Shown: positions 41,301 to 54,500 of the stretch, piece by piece
Numbering within the stretch: position 1 is the stretch's first letter
Layout: each line of letters begins with the position of its first letter
From: Cricetomys ansorgei
Lineage: Eukaryota > Chordata > Mammalia > Rodentia > Nesomyidae
Length of the DNA stretch: 64,000 nucleotides
Direction: 5' to 3'
Assembly (NCBI GenBank): GCA_026225945.1
Contig: JAMJFZ010001133.1
Coordinates: 15,216,001-15,280,000, forward strand
Notes under the pieces: generated by a model
The model's input: the letters and a program-made list of their open reading frames with translations, nothing else
Database searches by the model: none
Told to the model about the DNA's origin: nothing
Translations under genes and position numbers: made by a program

Positions 41301-42482
41301 TGGACTATTTAACATTCCCTAGGGAAGGATTTTTTCACTGATATCTTTTGACAGGTTGAGCATTGTTATAAGGAGGCACCATAAAAGGAAATTTCTCCTT
41401 GTCCTGCTCTTGCAAGGGGATAGTAAAAATACAGTCTTTTAAATCAATCACTGTCAAATGCCATGTTTTAGGTAATAATGAAGGTAAAGGGATTCAGGCT
41501 GTAATGGGTCCATAGGCTGAATCACCTTGTTTTCAGCCCTCAAATCAGCTAACATTCTCCATTTCCCAGATTTTTTGCTTTATAACAAACACAGGTGAGT
41601 TCTATGGGCTGGTAGATTCTTGTATATGATGAGCCTTTAATTGCTCTTCTACCAACTGTTCTAAAGCCTCCAGTTTCTCTTTAAGGGCCACTGCTCCAAC
41701 CAGACAGGCCTGTTAGTTAACTATTTTAAGGGTAGGGCAGTTGGTAAAGTTTCAGCATTGGCCTCCTTTATAAATTTGGAAACTCAATACCTGTTATGTC
41801 TGGCTTATGGACAACCTGTGCAGTCTGTGCATCCTCCTTAAGAACATCTCCCTTGTTACCTTATTTTATGTACCCTCTCTGGGATTGAAGGGATATTAAC
41901 CTGAGTTCCCCATCGCTGCAATAAATCTCGTCCCCATAAATTTAGAGCAACGTCAGCCATATAAGGCCTTAACTTTCCCTTCTGTCTTTCTGGTCCCAAA
42001 CATTTGACCCAATTCACACTTTGCTTTATGTGGGACAATTTCCCAATCCCCTTAAACTGTGTAGACACTTCCTGAAGGGGCCAATTTGAATTCCATGACT
42101 CTTGGGAAATTATTGTTATATCTGCACCATGTCCATCAACCCTTTTATTTCAATGGAATTTAATTGCATTTTGAATTCTGGCCTTTCATCATTAATGACA
42201 GCTTGCCACAAAACACGTTTCCCAGTGCTCCCAACCCCTCCTGTTCTACCAGTATTTTTTATTCTGTACTTGCAAACTGGAAAAATAAAACCTAAATTAC
42301 TTTTAAAGACAAAGAATTTGCCAGGTGGTGGTGGTGCATGCCTTTAATCCCAGCACTTGGGAGGCAGAAGCAGGTGGATGAGTTTGAGGCCAGCCTGGTC
42401 TACAAGTGAGTTCCAGGACAGCCAGAGTTGCAACAGAGAAACCCTGTCTAAAAAAAAAAAAAAAAAAAAAAAAAAGAAAGGA

Positions 42483-42513
<31 letters not shown>

Positions 42514-45500
42514 AAAGAAAGAAAGGAAAGAAAGGAAAGAAAAGAAAGAAGAAAAAGAAAGAAAAGAAAGAAAAGAAAGAAAAAAAAGAAAGAAAAAAGA
42601 AAGAAAAGAAAGAAAAGAAAGAAAAGAGAAAGAAAGAAAAAGAAAGAAAGAAGAAGACTAAGAATTCTTAAGATTTACTTTTACCTGTAGATACTGAGAA
42701 AGTTGGAATAGTTCCTGAGAGTACATACTTGGAGTGTTAGCAGCAACCTAGAAATAAATTAACACAATATCAATAATCAAAGAAAGCATTACATTAAAAA
42801 GGCCTTTAAGAGGCAACAAGATGACTCAGCACATAAAGGTGCCTGCTGTCAAGCCTGACAACTTCAGTTGATCCCTGTGCTGCATAGTTTTACGTCTACT
42901 TGACATGGGCTAAGTCATCTGAGGGGAGGGAACCTCCATTAAGAAAATGCCTCCATAAGATCAGGCTGTAGGCAAACCTGCGGACCATTTTCTTAATTGG
43001 TGACTAATAGGGAGGGCCCAAGCCATTGTGGGTGGTGCCATCCCTGGGCTGGTAGTCCTGGGTACCATAAGAAAGCAGGCTAAGCAAACCATGAGAAGTA
43101 AGCCTCCATGGCCTCTGCATCAGTTCCTGCTCTAAGTTCCTGCCCTGACTTCCTTTGATGATGCACAGAACTACGTGAGTAAATCAAATAAACCCTTTCC
43201 TCCCCAAGTTGTTTTTCGCCATGATGTTTCATCACAGCAATAATAACACTGACTAGGACAAAACCCCAATACCCACAGGGTAAAAAGAGAGAATCAACTC
43301 CTGCAAGTTATTCTCTTTTTGCCACACGCACAATGAGCATGCATATAAAATAAAAATACACTTAAAGAATTAAAAACAAACCATTTCCATGAAGTGTCTA
43401 TTTTCCTAAATATGCAGATAAAATATTTTTAATCAAAGTTGTCTCTTAGTTTTCAATTACTTTGTAAATCAGTTCTCAAAATATTTCTGCTATGTGTCCA
43501 GAATGTGTAAATGGTATTACACTGACCATGTCAGATTTATAAGCAACATGATGGAGAAAGCACTACTCGTGAAACTTTCCTTTATAAGTCAAATCACAAA
43601 CTTACAGCACAAAGGTATTGAGCCTTTTTCTAACCCAGAAATAATAACTCCTAATCAATACAGTCATATGTTTTCTCCTTAAAATTCATCATTATTTTGT
43701 AACATGTCAACATGTTGCAATTCCTTCAGAAATAAGTCTTCAAAATGTTACTTGAAAGCATGTGCCAAGATAGAGGATAACATGAACTCTCACACAATTC
43801 ACTTACTGAAAAACAATAACTAAAGTAAGGAGATTCTAATATTTTGTTCAATAGCCAGAGACAATGAAAAAAATTTATTATTGTATGTAAATTTTAAGAA
43901 AAAGTGAGGGCAGTGGGGGTGCACACCTTTGATTTAGCACTCGGGAGGCAGAGACAGGTGGATCTCTGTGAGTTCGAGGCCAGCCTGGTCTACAGAGTGA
44001 GTTCCAGGACAGCCAGAGTTACAACAGAGAAACCCTGCCTCAAAAAAAAAAAAAAAAAAAAGTGTTCAAAAACTACAAATCATCCTAACTGCTTAGAACC
44101 CGAAAGTATTAGAACCTGCTTCAATAAGGTTTTTCAGTACTACCAAATACAGAACCATGTCACTAGAAAAGAAAGCAAAGGACACCTATTAAGTTGCTGT
44201 AATATTTACCCATATCCTGAACACCTGAATACTAATCAGCTCTATATGTGGGCATACTCATCCTTTTTTCATTGTTTGAAAAGGGATCTTGTTACACAGA
44301 CCTTCATGGCCTGGTACTATGTACCCCAGGTTGGCTTTGAACTAACAGTAATACTTCTGTACTTCTATACTCCTAAACAAAAGAAAAATACTCTAGCAAT
44401 CAATTACTTCAATTTCTAATTGGGTGGTGCCAAAGCTGATGTCTGTAAGTTCTCATTTCAGAGCTGCTTTGATGTATGGGTAAATACTGAGTGAACTTCT
44501 TGGATAGAAAGCTTTGGGAAATTCCTAGAACTGTACTTTAGAATAAAAGGTAATAGCTAACACTACTTACCTCTGGGTAGGCACAAAGCCAGACGCATTA
44601 TTCCACTCAATCAGTGGTTTACCTGGGCTACAAATGCTTTTTCCAAAGAAACATCCATTCCAAATTCTCCAGACAGTGAAGTTATATTAACTACATACCC
44701 ACATTTACTTTATTACAAAAACAGAAGTAACTTTTTTTTAGGTAAAACATATTAAATATAAACATTTCAATGAAATAATAGTTCAAAGTTTGGAAAAAAA
44801 CAATCATTCACAACTTACTTTGTCAACGGGACTCGGTAATGGGGCATGGATGACACTGAAAAGTAAAATTTAGAACTTTTATCTAATTTCCTGAAAACAG
44901 AGGAAACAGGGTACTAGAGCACGAGAATATCTTGCCATAAAATTTACGCATCTGTTCTCATGTAATTAAAAGAATGCGAATTATCTTTCACCCAATCATA
45001 AACATATGACATCCTTAAAAAAAAAAAAAAAACTCATATAGAAACCTATCTTCTACTCATTTTTCTTAAAACAAATTTCAATCCCAAAATGTATTAAATG
45101 TCTTTTGAAGACTATTTACTGAGTGCTATGATGACTCCCTTATTTTTAGCATCTCAACACATTACTTTTTAAAACATATATTTTTAATTTGTAAGACAAA
45201 TTATCAAATAAATACTCCTACATAGAAATCTTTAATAAAGTTCAGAAGGAAAGAAAGATTATAATCTGGAAAGTTGCTCTAATAAAAAACAACTTTAGCT
45301 GTCAAGATAGTGAAATCTCTTCTTCCCCTACCCATCTAGAGATTAACTGAAAGTTTGCATGTGTACATGAAACTAATTCAGTATAGCAAATACAACAGAG
45401 TCGTTAACTGACACTAATTTCCTTGGGGGCCTGATAAATAACTCTTGGCAGAAAAGCAGCAGTAGTTAAACATACAGGCCCAGCATATACCAACTAGACC

Positions 45501-48500
45501 AAACTGGCTCTACTTACCAACTAAAAGGCAAAGTAACAAATCACGATAGGCCTCAAGACCCTCACCTACAAAGTGGCCCAATAGAAGTATTAAATATGCT
45601 GATATAAACAAATAGTTTAAAACAATACCTTGGAATAGTAACCAACTGATAGCTACCTCCCACTCCCAAGAGAACATGTACCTGAGGAAGTCATGGTCTC
45701 TATTTTACAAAGCTATTTATGTATCTTGAAGGCAGGTAGAGGGATGCAAAGCAAGGCTGCCACCTATGTCCCTTATACTTAACATTTTAGAAATCAATCT
45801 AGTGATAACCAGATTGAAGGCTGACTGGGTAAAGTTCACAGATTCAATTGGTAAAGCATGTGCAAGTTGCTGAGAAACTGACCCTGTATGCATATACAAT
45901 GGATGGATAAATACCAGTACCCATTTTCTGCATACCAGGAAATCTTGTATATACTTTTTTGAATGTGTATAAATATTTAATGTATTTATTTAATTACATG
46001 TCTATGTCTCCGGAATTATGATAAATTCACCCCTTCATCCACAGAGCCCATGGCCTTAACAAACTTGGTGCCTAGTAAAAGTTTTTAAAAAGTTGTAACT
46101 ATAGTTATTCTTCTTTACTCTATAAAACTAAAATGGATGTTTTAAACATAGTTAATTTTACTTGACTGTACAGGCAGTACATATTAAATATGGAAAATGT
46201 GTGAAGTATACAAAATAAACTAAAAAAACTAAAAATTATCCAATACAATACCCAGAGATAACCAGTGTGTATGTGTGTGTGTGTCCCCTTTCTTCTGCCT
46301 ATGTATAGCTATAAGGACATTAACTCAGAAACACCTAAATGGAAGCAAATAGAGCTTTTAAAATTTGGTTTTCTTGGTGATCCAAGAAGAAATTCTTCTG
46401 ACTTCATGAAAGCTAAAAAAAAAGTCAAAAAACCACATTCTGCTAATATATTTGTTTTTTACTGAATCTATATTGGATATAGGTGTATTTTGTTTGAATT
46501 GTTGAAAAACTTTGTATACATAAAACATACAACAAGGGAATGTGAAAACTGTTATTTAGTGTTAAGGTTGTAAAGTTATATGCAATTTCTATTTCTTGTT
46601 AGAAAATTATAAACTATTGAAGATCTTTAAAACACTAGACTCAGTAGACTTGGCATTAAAATTAGATGACAATAAAAGCAGTTAATGTTTATTGTGGATT
46701 TGTTATCTGCCTGGTACTATGCTAAGTTCTTTAAAAAATACAACTATGTTTAAGCATCATAAAATTTCTGCTCAGTAAGTGATAAGATTTATCTTCACAT
46801 TTCAGAAGTGGGGTCACAGGCCAGCTGGGCTCAGGCTTTCACCTGAACTATCTACCTCAGAACCCTTGTAAATTAAAAAAAAAAAAGGTCAGGTGCTATG
46901 GCACGTATGTAACCTCAACACTTGACAGGTGAAGACAGGTGGAACCCGGGAGCTCACTGGCCCACTGGCCAGCCTGGCTGAATCAGCAAGTTCTGTGCCA
47001 ATGAGATTCTGTTTCAAAAAACAAAGTACACAGCTCCTGAGGGTTAACCCCTGAGGTTGTTCTCTGCCTGCTCGTGCAGGCAATACACACATGCATCTAA
47101 ACAAACACTCACACATATAGTCACTAAAAAGGGGAAAGAAAGAGAGACCGAGCTGAGAAGAAAACCAGAATTAGTTAAAGGGATTTGGGGATTTACTGAA
47201 AAGTCTTCAAAATTTTTTAGATATGGCTGAGGATATGGTTCAGTAGATGAAGCATTTGTCAAGCAAGCATGAGAGCCTGAGTTTGAATACCCAGAAAGCA
47301 TGTAAGCCAGGAAGAGTAGTGCATGTCTGAAACCCCAATGCTCCTTCAACAAACTGGGAAGTGGAGACTGGAGAGTCTCCGGGAGCTTGGGGGCCAGCTA
47401 GCCAAGAACACATGGAGACAAACACAAAGCCCTGCCTCAAACAAGCTGGAAGGCAAGCATCAACACCATGGCTGTCCTCTGACGCCCACACATACCACAG
47501 CACACATGTACACGCACACACAAACACACACACAGACACAAAGATAAGAAGACGCACATATTCTACTACATGGAACCTAAGACCATAGAAGGCCTACATG
47601 ACTGCTCAAAGCTTTCAGCTCTATCAAAAATGATCTCATATCAACTATATTTCATATCAACTGCAAACACTAGTCTTTAAAAAGCTGTATGCCATTGGTA
47701 GGTTGATTATTCTATAACTGAAAGCTTAATTATTGACCCATACAGTCATTTATATGTTAAAGTTCTTGAGGTTTATTACAATTTTAATAAACTGTAACTA
47801 CATTTTAATAAATTCCAATTAAAATAAATGGTAATTTAAATCTCAAATATTTTACAATCTCTGCTTTGCATCATCTAGCCATAAAATTATAGAGGGAAAA
47901 AAAAAAAACCAATAATGGGTCCTAAGAAAAGCATAAAATATATAATTCTAATGACAGACAGGACAGACTCTTACAGTACAGGGAGTGCTCTTTCTGCTTT
48001 ATCTCTCTTTCCTACTCACGACTCAGCTTTTCCTTAATTCTAGGTATTGTGGCATAGTCAAAACCAAGTCAACCACTGGTTTAAAAAAAAAATACTAATA
48101 ACAGGAAGCACCTTTGAAGCAAGGAAAACAAGCATCTAACACATTCAAGGTTTCCCTAAATTTAAAAAAAATTAATAAATACTGCCCAACACCTTCCATA
48201 CTTCACAATGATAATCTGTAAAAAGCATAGAATGTACTTATGTTTACATTTTAAACTCTAGATTTCATGACAGGACTTGATATTGCTTCATATAAAATAT
48301 AAAATACAACTTTGGTAAAAAAAATTCTTTTAACTCCAACAAAGAAATTACTAAGTATATTGAAATCTTCAAGTTCTGGAAGATTATGAAACTGACATTA
48401 ACTCCACAGGCAATCACAGTCTTAAAAGCTTTATGTTAAGTAGATATCAAAAGGAACACAGTTATCACTCACCAATAACTGACATACCCCAAATATTGCA

Positions 48501-51500
48501 AAAATGAACTAATTAACCACTCAAAAATAAATTGTCAAGTTAAATTTGGAAACAAAAAAACTTTTACCTCTAATACATTATTTACTAGATTTTCAAGTAG
48601 TATAAAAAAGTAATTGAAACTGAAGTATATAATATGCCAAAAGGTATCATATCAATTTTCTAATATATTAATCTTATAGTAATAATAGTATATCATCACT
48701 CCAAATATTACCAACCAAGATAATTAATCCAAAATTTCACAGCACTAAATTATACTCACTCTGAGCGGAGCCGGGCTTCCATACCATCTGGTAGAAAAAG
48801 TTTTATTGTGGAAACAATACACCCATGGGTAACTGGTTAAAACAAATAAAATAATTGTTTAAAAATATGAAGCTTGGTGGGTCTCATATCTAAACTTGTA
48901 TTTCATTCGTAAAAGTAGTAATTTCTAGGAATGTAAATTAATCTAGTTTAATGACGGTACCTATTACCTTAGAAAAACTTTCAATTCCTTAACAAACAAT
49001 GAAAAGTCAACTGTCCAATATACAGAAATAAGACCAGAGAGGGATAAAACAGTTTTGTCCTGGTTTGCCAACATCACACCTAGTCTACTCCCCTTTAAGA
49101 AGTAGCCCTTATTCTGTCTCCAATCTGTCTCCCAACCACACATCGTAAGACTTTAAAGTCCTTGATGTATAGTTTAGTACGTGTCAATCATTCCTTCCAT
49201 GTTATGGCAAGAAAATCAAGACAGCTGACAAGTGAGGGTGCCTCTCCGACCCTCCCAGTGTGCAGCTGCTATGACTCGCACAGGAGGCTCTCCAGGACAG
49301 CTTTCATACGGTTGTTTTTCCTCCATCCCCAATAACTTTTTATATTTTACAACAGTCTCTCCATCTACAACTCCTAAGATTGTTTCTCACTCCCTTTCCT
49401 CCTGAAGGTTTCGAGAGATAAGCCTCCTACATACAGCAACTATACATATCATGGTGTCTTTTATACAAAAAATACCTTCTAATTTAAAGATTGATAGTTT
49501 TGATTTTTATGTTCTTGAAATACCACACTGTCGATGGTCCAACAAATTTGTTAACTAGACTGACTTAAAGCTGATGTGGGCAGACAAAGACACATTGTAT
49601 AATGATTTTAGGAGTAATGCTTATAGTGCTATATACATCTGTCAAAACTCACTGAGTCTTACAAACAAATATTGGCGCATATATATATATATTTAACAAT
49701 AATAATTGCTTTAGGGATATAATACGTTGAAAGATTACAACCATAGTATCAAGATTGTAATACAAAGTAATGTATTGTAATGTAACTGTAATGTAATTGC
49801 CAACTGGAAATGTACATCAAATTTAGGGAATTTAGTACAGTTTAGTTAGTATTTGTTTTTATTAACTGATTGTGTACAAACAAACGTGCTAACACAGACA
49901 AAAAACCGTATCTACTGGACAGTCTTCTCAGTTCTGCCTGGAATACCCATCATTGCCATAAATCATTTGGCCTTTTCTTTTCTAGCCAAATCCTCTAACT
50001 TGCTGCCATGTGTCTCTGATACACACAGGCAAGTTACATGCTACCTCTAAACATCTTACAGTTTACACATCCTGTCTATGATGTTCTTTATCTCCTTGCT
50101 CACATAACCAAATGCTAATTGTTCTCCCAGTAAGCAGCACCCCTCTGTGGCCTCTGCATCAGTTCCTGCCTTGAGTTCCTACCCTTATTTCCCTGGATGA
50201 TAAACTACAAGTTGTAAGCTGGAATAAGCCCTTCCTCCCCAAGTTGTCATGGTGCTTTATCAAAACCACAGAAGCCCTGATTAAGACAAGCAGTGAGTGC
50301 TCTGAACCACTGAGCCATCTCTCCAGCCCCCAGTGCTGAAATTCTTGACTCTCAGCTGGGGAAAGACTTTCATCAAACTCAGAGTGAGGGGTTCCTTTCT
50401 CCGTGTTACCTTAGTTCCCCATCCTGTCCTGCCTCACTCTTTCTATGCCGTACCTCCAGGCCTTCAGTTTGGCCCGAACCTCTCTCTTCCCTTAGAACCA
50501 CCCCCATCCTCATATCTTTATCCCAAAAGTCTCTTGCCGCGGGTCTTTTCCTCCAACTTTCTTTTCCTCAGAACCAGAATCTAGTCCTTAGATTATTGCT
50601 ACCAACTGTGCCCCTCCTTCAAAACCTCACCTCATCTTTTGATTTTTACTTCTTCCCTCAGATCCTAAGTGTTGATATAAAAGGGCCAAAAATAAAAGCA
50701 AAAATTTCCCCTTTTATACCAGTCAGATCCCCAGTGCTCAGAGCCTGACCCAGTGACTTGTGGTGCCATTACGCAATTAGCACCTAACTCTTCATGGTCC
50801 CTGACATTTCATCCCAAATACCTAGTCTCAGTGAAGGCAGGTGGTATTATGAAACTTTAAAGAGGAAGGGCATTACCAGCGGGGGAGAGACAAAAGAAGA
50901 CAACGGATGAATATAACAAATATTTCATATGCATGTATGAAATGTCAAAATGAAACACATTGTGTGTAATTAAAATATGCTAACAAAAATATTTTTATAA
51001 CTTTACAACAAAAAGAAAAATAGGGAAATGAGTTATAGAATAAAGCTGCAGTACCAGAGCACACCTGTGATATACCACATCAGAAATTCTTCCGATAAGC
51101 TAGAGTACTCTAAAGTTCGGCAAATGGACTGATACATAAATCTATGAAGTGAACCAAGGGCTAAGACTGACTAGGCAGAAAATAAGTCCACGTCTGACTA
51201 AGCTGACAACCTAGTGCAGTGTGAAAAGACCTGCTGCCAACAGATGCACAGATGCACAGAACCTTAGTGATCTTTTGGATTTGCAAAAGGCAAGCATTTA
51301 AAGTATGTGACAGGCACATTTTAATATTTGTATTAATCAACTCAGTACAGTATGATTTCCCAAATATAATGCTAAAAGGTATTAACAAAAAAGGAACTGG
51401 GGGGCAAATGAGTTTGGGAAACGCTGGGTTAAAGAAGTTAAAATGTTTTTATGTGTATTAATTCTGAGCTTTCTTTAGGGATTTAGAAGACACAAAGGCT

Positions 51501-54500
51501 GAGAATAATGCTCAGTGGTAGAGCAATTGCCTTGCATATACGCAGGGCCCTAGGCTCAATTCCCAGGACAAACACAAGGCTATCAGTACAGCATGAGATT
51601 ACATTTTCCAAGCTTATCTGATCTTCAGCTCCACCCCTTTGCCCTGTTTTAAAAACACTTATGAGAATCTGATACTATGAAGGAAATACTTAAGATAATA
51701 AAGTTCTAAAGAAGTCTACAGTCCTTATTTGCAGATGATATGATAGTATATATAAGCAACCCCAAAAATTCTACCAGGGACCTTCTATAGCTAATAAACA
51801 ACTTCAGTGAAGTGGTAGGCTACAAGATCAACTGAAAAAAAAAAAAAAATCAGCAGCCCTCCTATATACAAATGACAAATGACACTGAGAAAGAAATCAG
51901 GGAAACAACTCCTTTCATAATAGCCACAAATAACATAAAATATCTTGGGTTAACTCTAATCAATGAAGTGAAATATTTGCATGACAAAAATTTAAAGTCT
52001 TTGAAGAGGGAAATTGAAGAAGATCGCAGAAGATGTTAAGATTTCTCATGCTCCTGAATTGGTAGGATTAACATAGTAATAATGGCCCTCTTACCAAAAG
52101 CAATCTGCAGATTCAATGCCATCCCTATCAAAATCCCAACACAATTCTTTACAGACCTTGAAAGGACATACTCAACTTCATATGGAAAAACAAAACCCCC
52201 AGGATAGCTAAAATAATCCTGGAAAAATAAAAAGAACCTCAGGGGGTATCACTATTCCTGATCTTAGGCTTTACTACAGAGCTATAGTAATAAAAACCTC
52301 ATGGTATTGGCATAAAAACAGACACGATGATCAGTGGAACCAAATCAAAGACCCAAACATAAATCCACACACTTATGGACACCTGACAGTTGATAAAGAA
52401 GCCAGAAATACACACTGGAAAAAAGACAGCATCTTCAACAAATGGTGCTGGTCAAACTGTGCTGATATCTGCATGTAGAAGAATGCAAATAGATCCATGT
52501 TTCTTACCCTGCACAAAACTCAAGTCCAAGTGGATCAAAGACCTCAACATAAAACTAAATATACTCAACCTGACAGAAGAGAAAGTGAGGAAGAGTCTTG
52601 AATGCATTGGCACAGGAGACAACTTCCTGAACAGAACACAGATAGCTCAGGCACTAAGATCAATAATTAACAAATGGGACCTCAGGAAATTGAAAAGCTT
52701 CTGTAAGGCAAAGGACACTGTCAATAAGACAAAACGGGAGCCTACAGAATGGGAAAAAAAAATCTTTACCAAATCCACTTTTGAGAGAGGGCTAGTATTC
52801 AAAATATATAAAGAACTCAAGAAACTAGACATCAAGAAAGCAAATAATCAATTAAAAAATGGGGTAGATATCTAAAAAAGAATTCTCAAAAGAGGAACCT
52901 CAAATGGCTGAGAAACACCTAAAGAAATGTTTGGCATCCTTAGCCCTTAGGGAAATACAAACCAAAACCACTTTAAGATTCCATCTTATACTTGTCAGAA
53001 TGGCTAAGATCAATAACACAAAGGACAGACAGCTCATGCTGGCAAGGATGTGGAGCAAGAGGAACACTCCTTCATTGCTGGTGGAAATGTAAATTTGTAC
53101 AGCCACGATAGAAATAAATATGGTGATTGCTTAGGAAATTGGAAATAGACCTACCTCAAGACCTAGTTATACTACTCCTGGGCATATACCAAAAGATGCT
53201 CCATCCTACCAGGACACTTATTCAAAACTATATTTGTAGAAGCTTTATTCATAATAGCCAGAAACTGGAAACAACCTAGATATCCCTCAACTGAAGAATG
53301 GATAAAGGAACTGTGGTACATTTATACAATACAATACTTGCCTGTGGCCAGGCAAGACTTCCAGTGGTGAGACTGGGACACCATCCTAGCCACAGAACCT
53401 CCAATTTATGGCCTAGCCACACTGTAAGATCCTCGTTGACAACGGAAAGGTAGCTCCATGCCAAAGGAGGGAATCCCTGCCTGAAACTGCAGGACAGGAC
53501 AGGAACTAGAGACTGGATTACCCGGAGACTATTTCTGATGCTGTCGTGCTCTACTCATAGATCGGTACCTAGCCCAGTCCTCACCAGAGAGGCCCCTCCA
53601 GCTGCTGAGAGGAGCATATGGAGAGGCCCAGGGCCAAACATCGTGCAGAGATCAGGGAACATGGAAGAGGGAGGAGGGAGGGCGGAAACCAGAGGGGCTG
53701 AGGACACAGGTGAACAAGCCCCACAGTGTCAACTAGCACTCTCAGGGGCCCACAGAGACTGAAGCCATAGACATGGAACCTGCAGGTCTCCTAAACACAT
53801 CTCATGGCTGTCTGGAATGGTGTCCTAGAAAAACTCCTACTGGCTGGAGTGGGGGTGTCTCCGACCATGTTACCTGCCCTTGAGACCCTTTTTCTCCTGC
53901 CGGGCTGCCTGGCCCACCCTTGATGTAGGGAGTGGTGCCTGACTTCATTCCCTCCCATTATGGCATGCCCTGACTGTGCTGTAACCCCGGGGAGACAGTT
54001 CTTTTCTGAGGAAAAGAGGGGGATGTTTGTGGGTGGTGATGGGGAGATCTGGAGGGCTGGAGGAAGGGGAGGATGGGGGTCAGGATGTATTCTATATGTT
54101 GTTATAAGAGAAGAAAAAATTTTAAAAAATAAAAAAAGAAGTCTACAAAATATTTGTAAACACACTCTGCTCTCAAAATCACCCAAACATGATTACTGTA
54201 TTTCAAATTCAAGGGCTAAATAGTAAAATATATAATTTAAACAGTTTGTCCAGAAAGGAAAAGGAGCATCAGAACATTGCCACATTAAATATACAAAGAT
54301 ATTCTAATCCACATACAAATTTTATCAGTGTTAAATATGAAAAACAGGTGTGTCTAAATAGAGGCAACAAAACACATGTGGAAAAACTACTTACAATGAC
54401 TCCACAGATATAGACTACTAAAAATCAAAGTAACACTATGAGCTGTATCATTTAGTTTCTTTCCTTTGTTATCTGCACAGACCATTTATTTTGGTTTTGA

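Larger units (their letters stand above)
38050..42306 (-). mobile_element. Class II (ERVK/IAP-like) endogenous retrovirus remnant, pro-pol
   Basis: A decayed provirus fragment in the same sense as SLMAP. From high to low coordinates it shows protease (about 42190-41856), reverse transcriptase (about 41700-41023), a presumed RNase H region and integrase (40126-39239), in normal retroviral order, all broken by stops and frame shifts. Class II is inferred from the [10 protein letters not shown] protease tail, QWPL start of RT and YMDD box. No gag and no 5' LTR were recognised: the element stops where a B1 with its own target duplication begins (42307). No clear env is seen, as is usual for IAP-like or MusD-like elements. 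It cannot make active protein as it stands. Confidence 0.88.
34890..42684. other. SLMAP intron, 7.8 kb, with retroviral remnant
   Basis: From the exon side it contains a (AAAG)n-type tract and a B1 (42313-42658), then a same-sense class II endogenous retrovirus remnant (about 38050-42306), an antisense B3 (37615-37805) and a (TG)n microsatellite (35294-35338). The pieces 34890-35290 and 35340-37600 show no repeat or exon I can name. Confidence 0.8.
42748..44818. other. SLMAP intron, 2.1 kb
   Basis: It holds a B2/B3 SINE interrupted by a hAT-like repeat (about 42805-43375) and a B1 (43905-44061). The rest, 43380-43900 and 44062-44818, is AT-rich with no recognisable feature. Confidence 0.75.
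44856..48759. other. SLMAP intron, 3.9 kb
   Basis: It contains a MIR remnant (46684-46850), a B1-type SINE (46887-47125) and a B4-type SINE (47222-47530). I see nothing identifiable in 44856-46680 or 47531-48759 apart from AT-rich sequence and a short TG run near 46267-46284. Confidence 0.75.

Noticed and set aside
42357..42690. Long lysine/glutamate/arginine-rich open frames on the plus strand
   Set aside because: They are translations of a B1 tail expanded into AAAG repeats, not genes.
43904..44419. 171-residue open frame on plus
   Set aside because: The first half translates a B1 element (typical [20 protein letters not shown]) and the rest is unconserved intron.
53538..54223. Open frames around the L1 3' UTR on both strands
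   Set aside because: They lie in the non-coding, G-rich L1 3' UTR; GC-rich sequence has few stops by chance.
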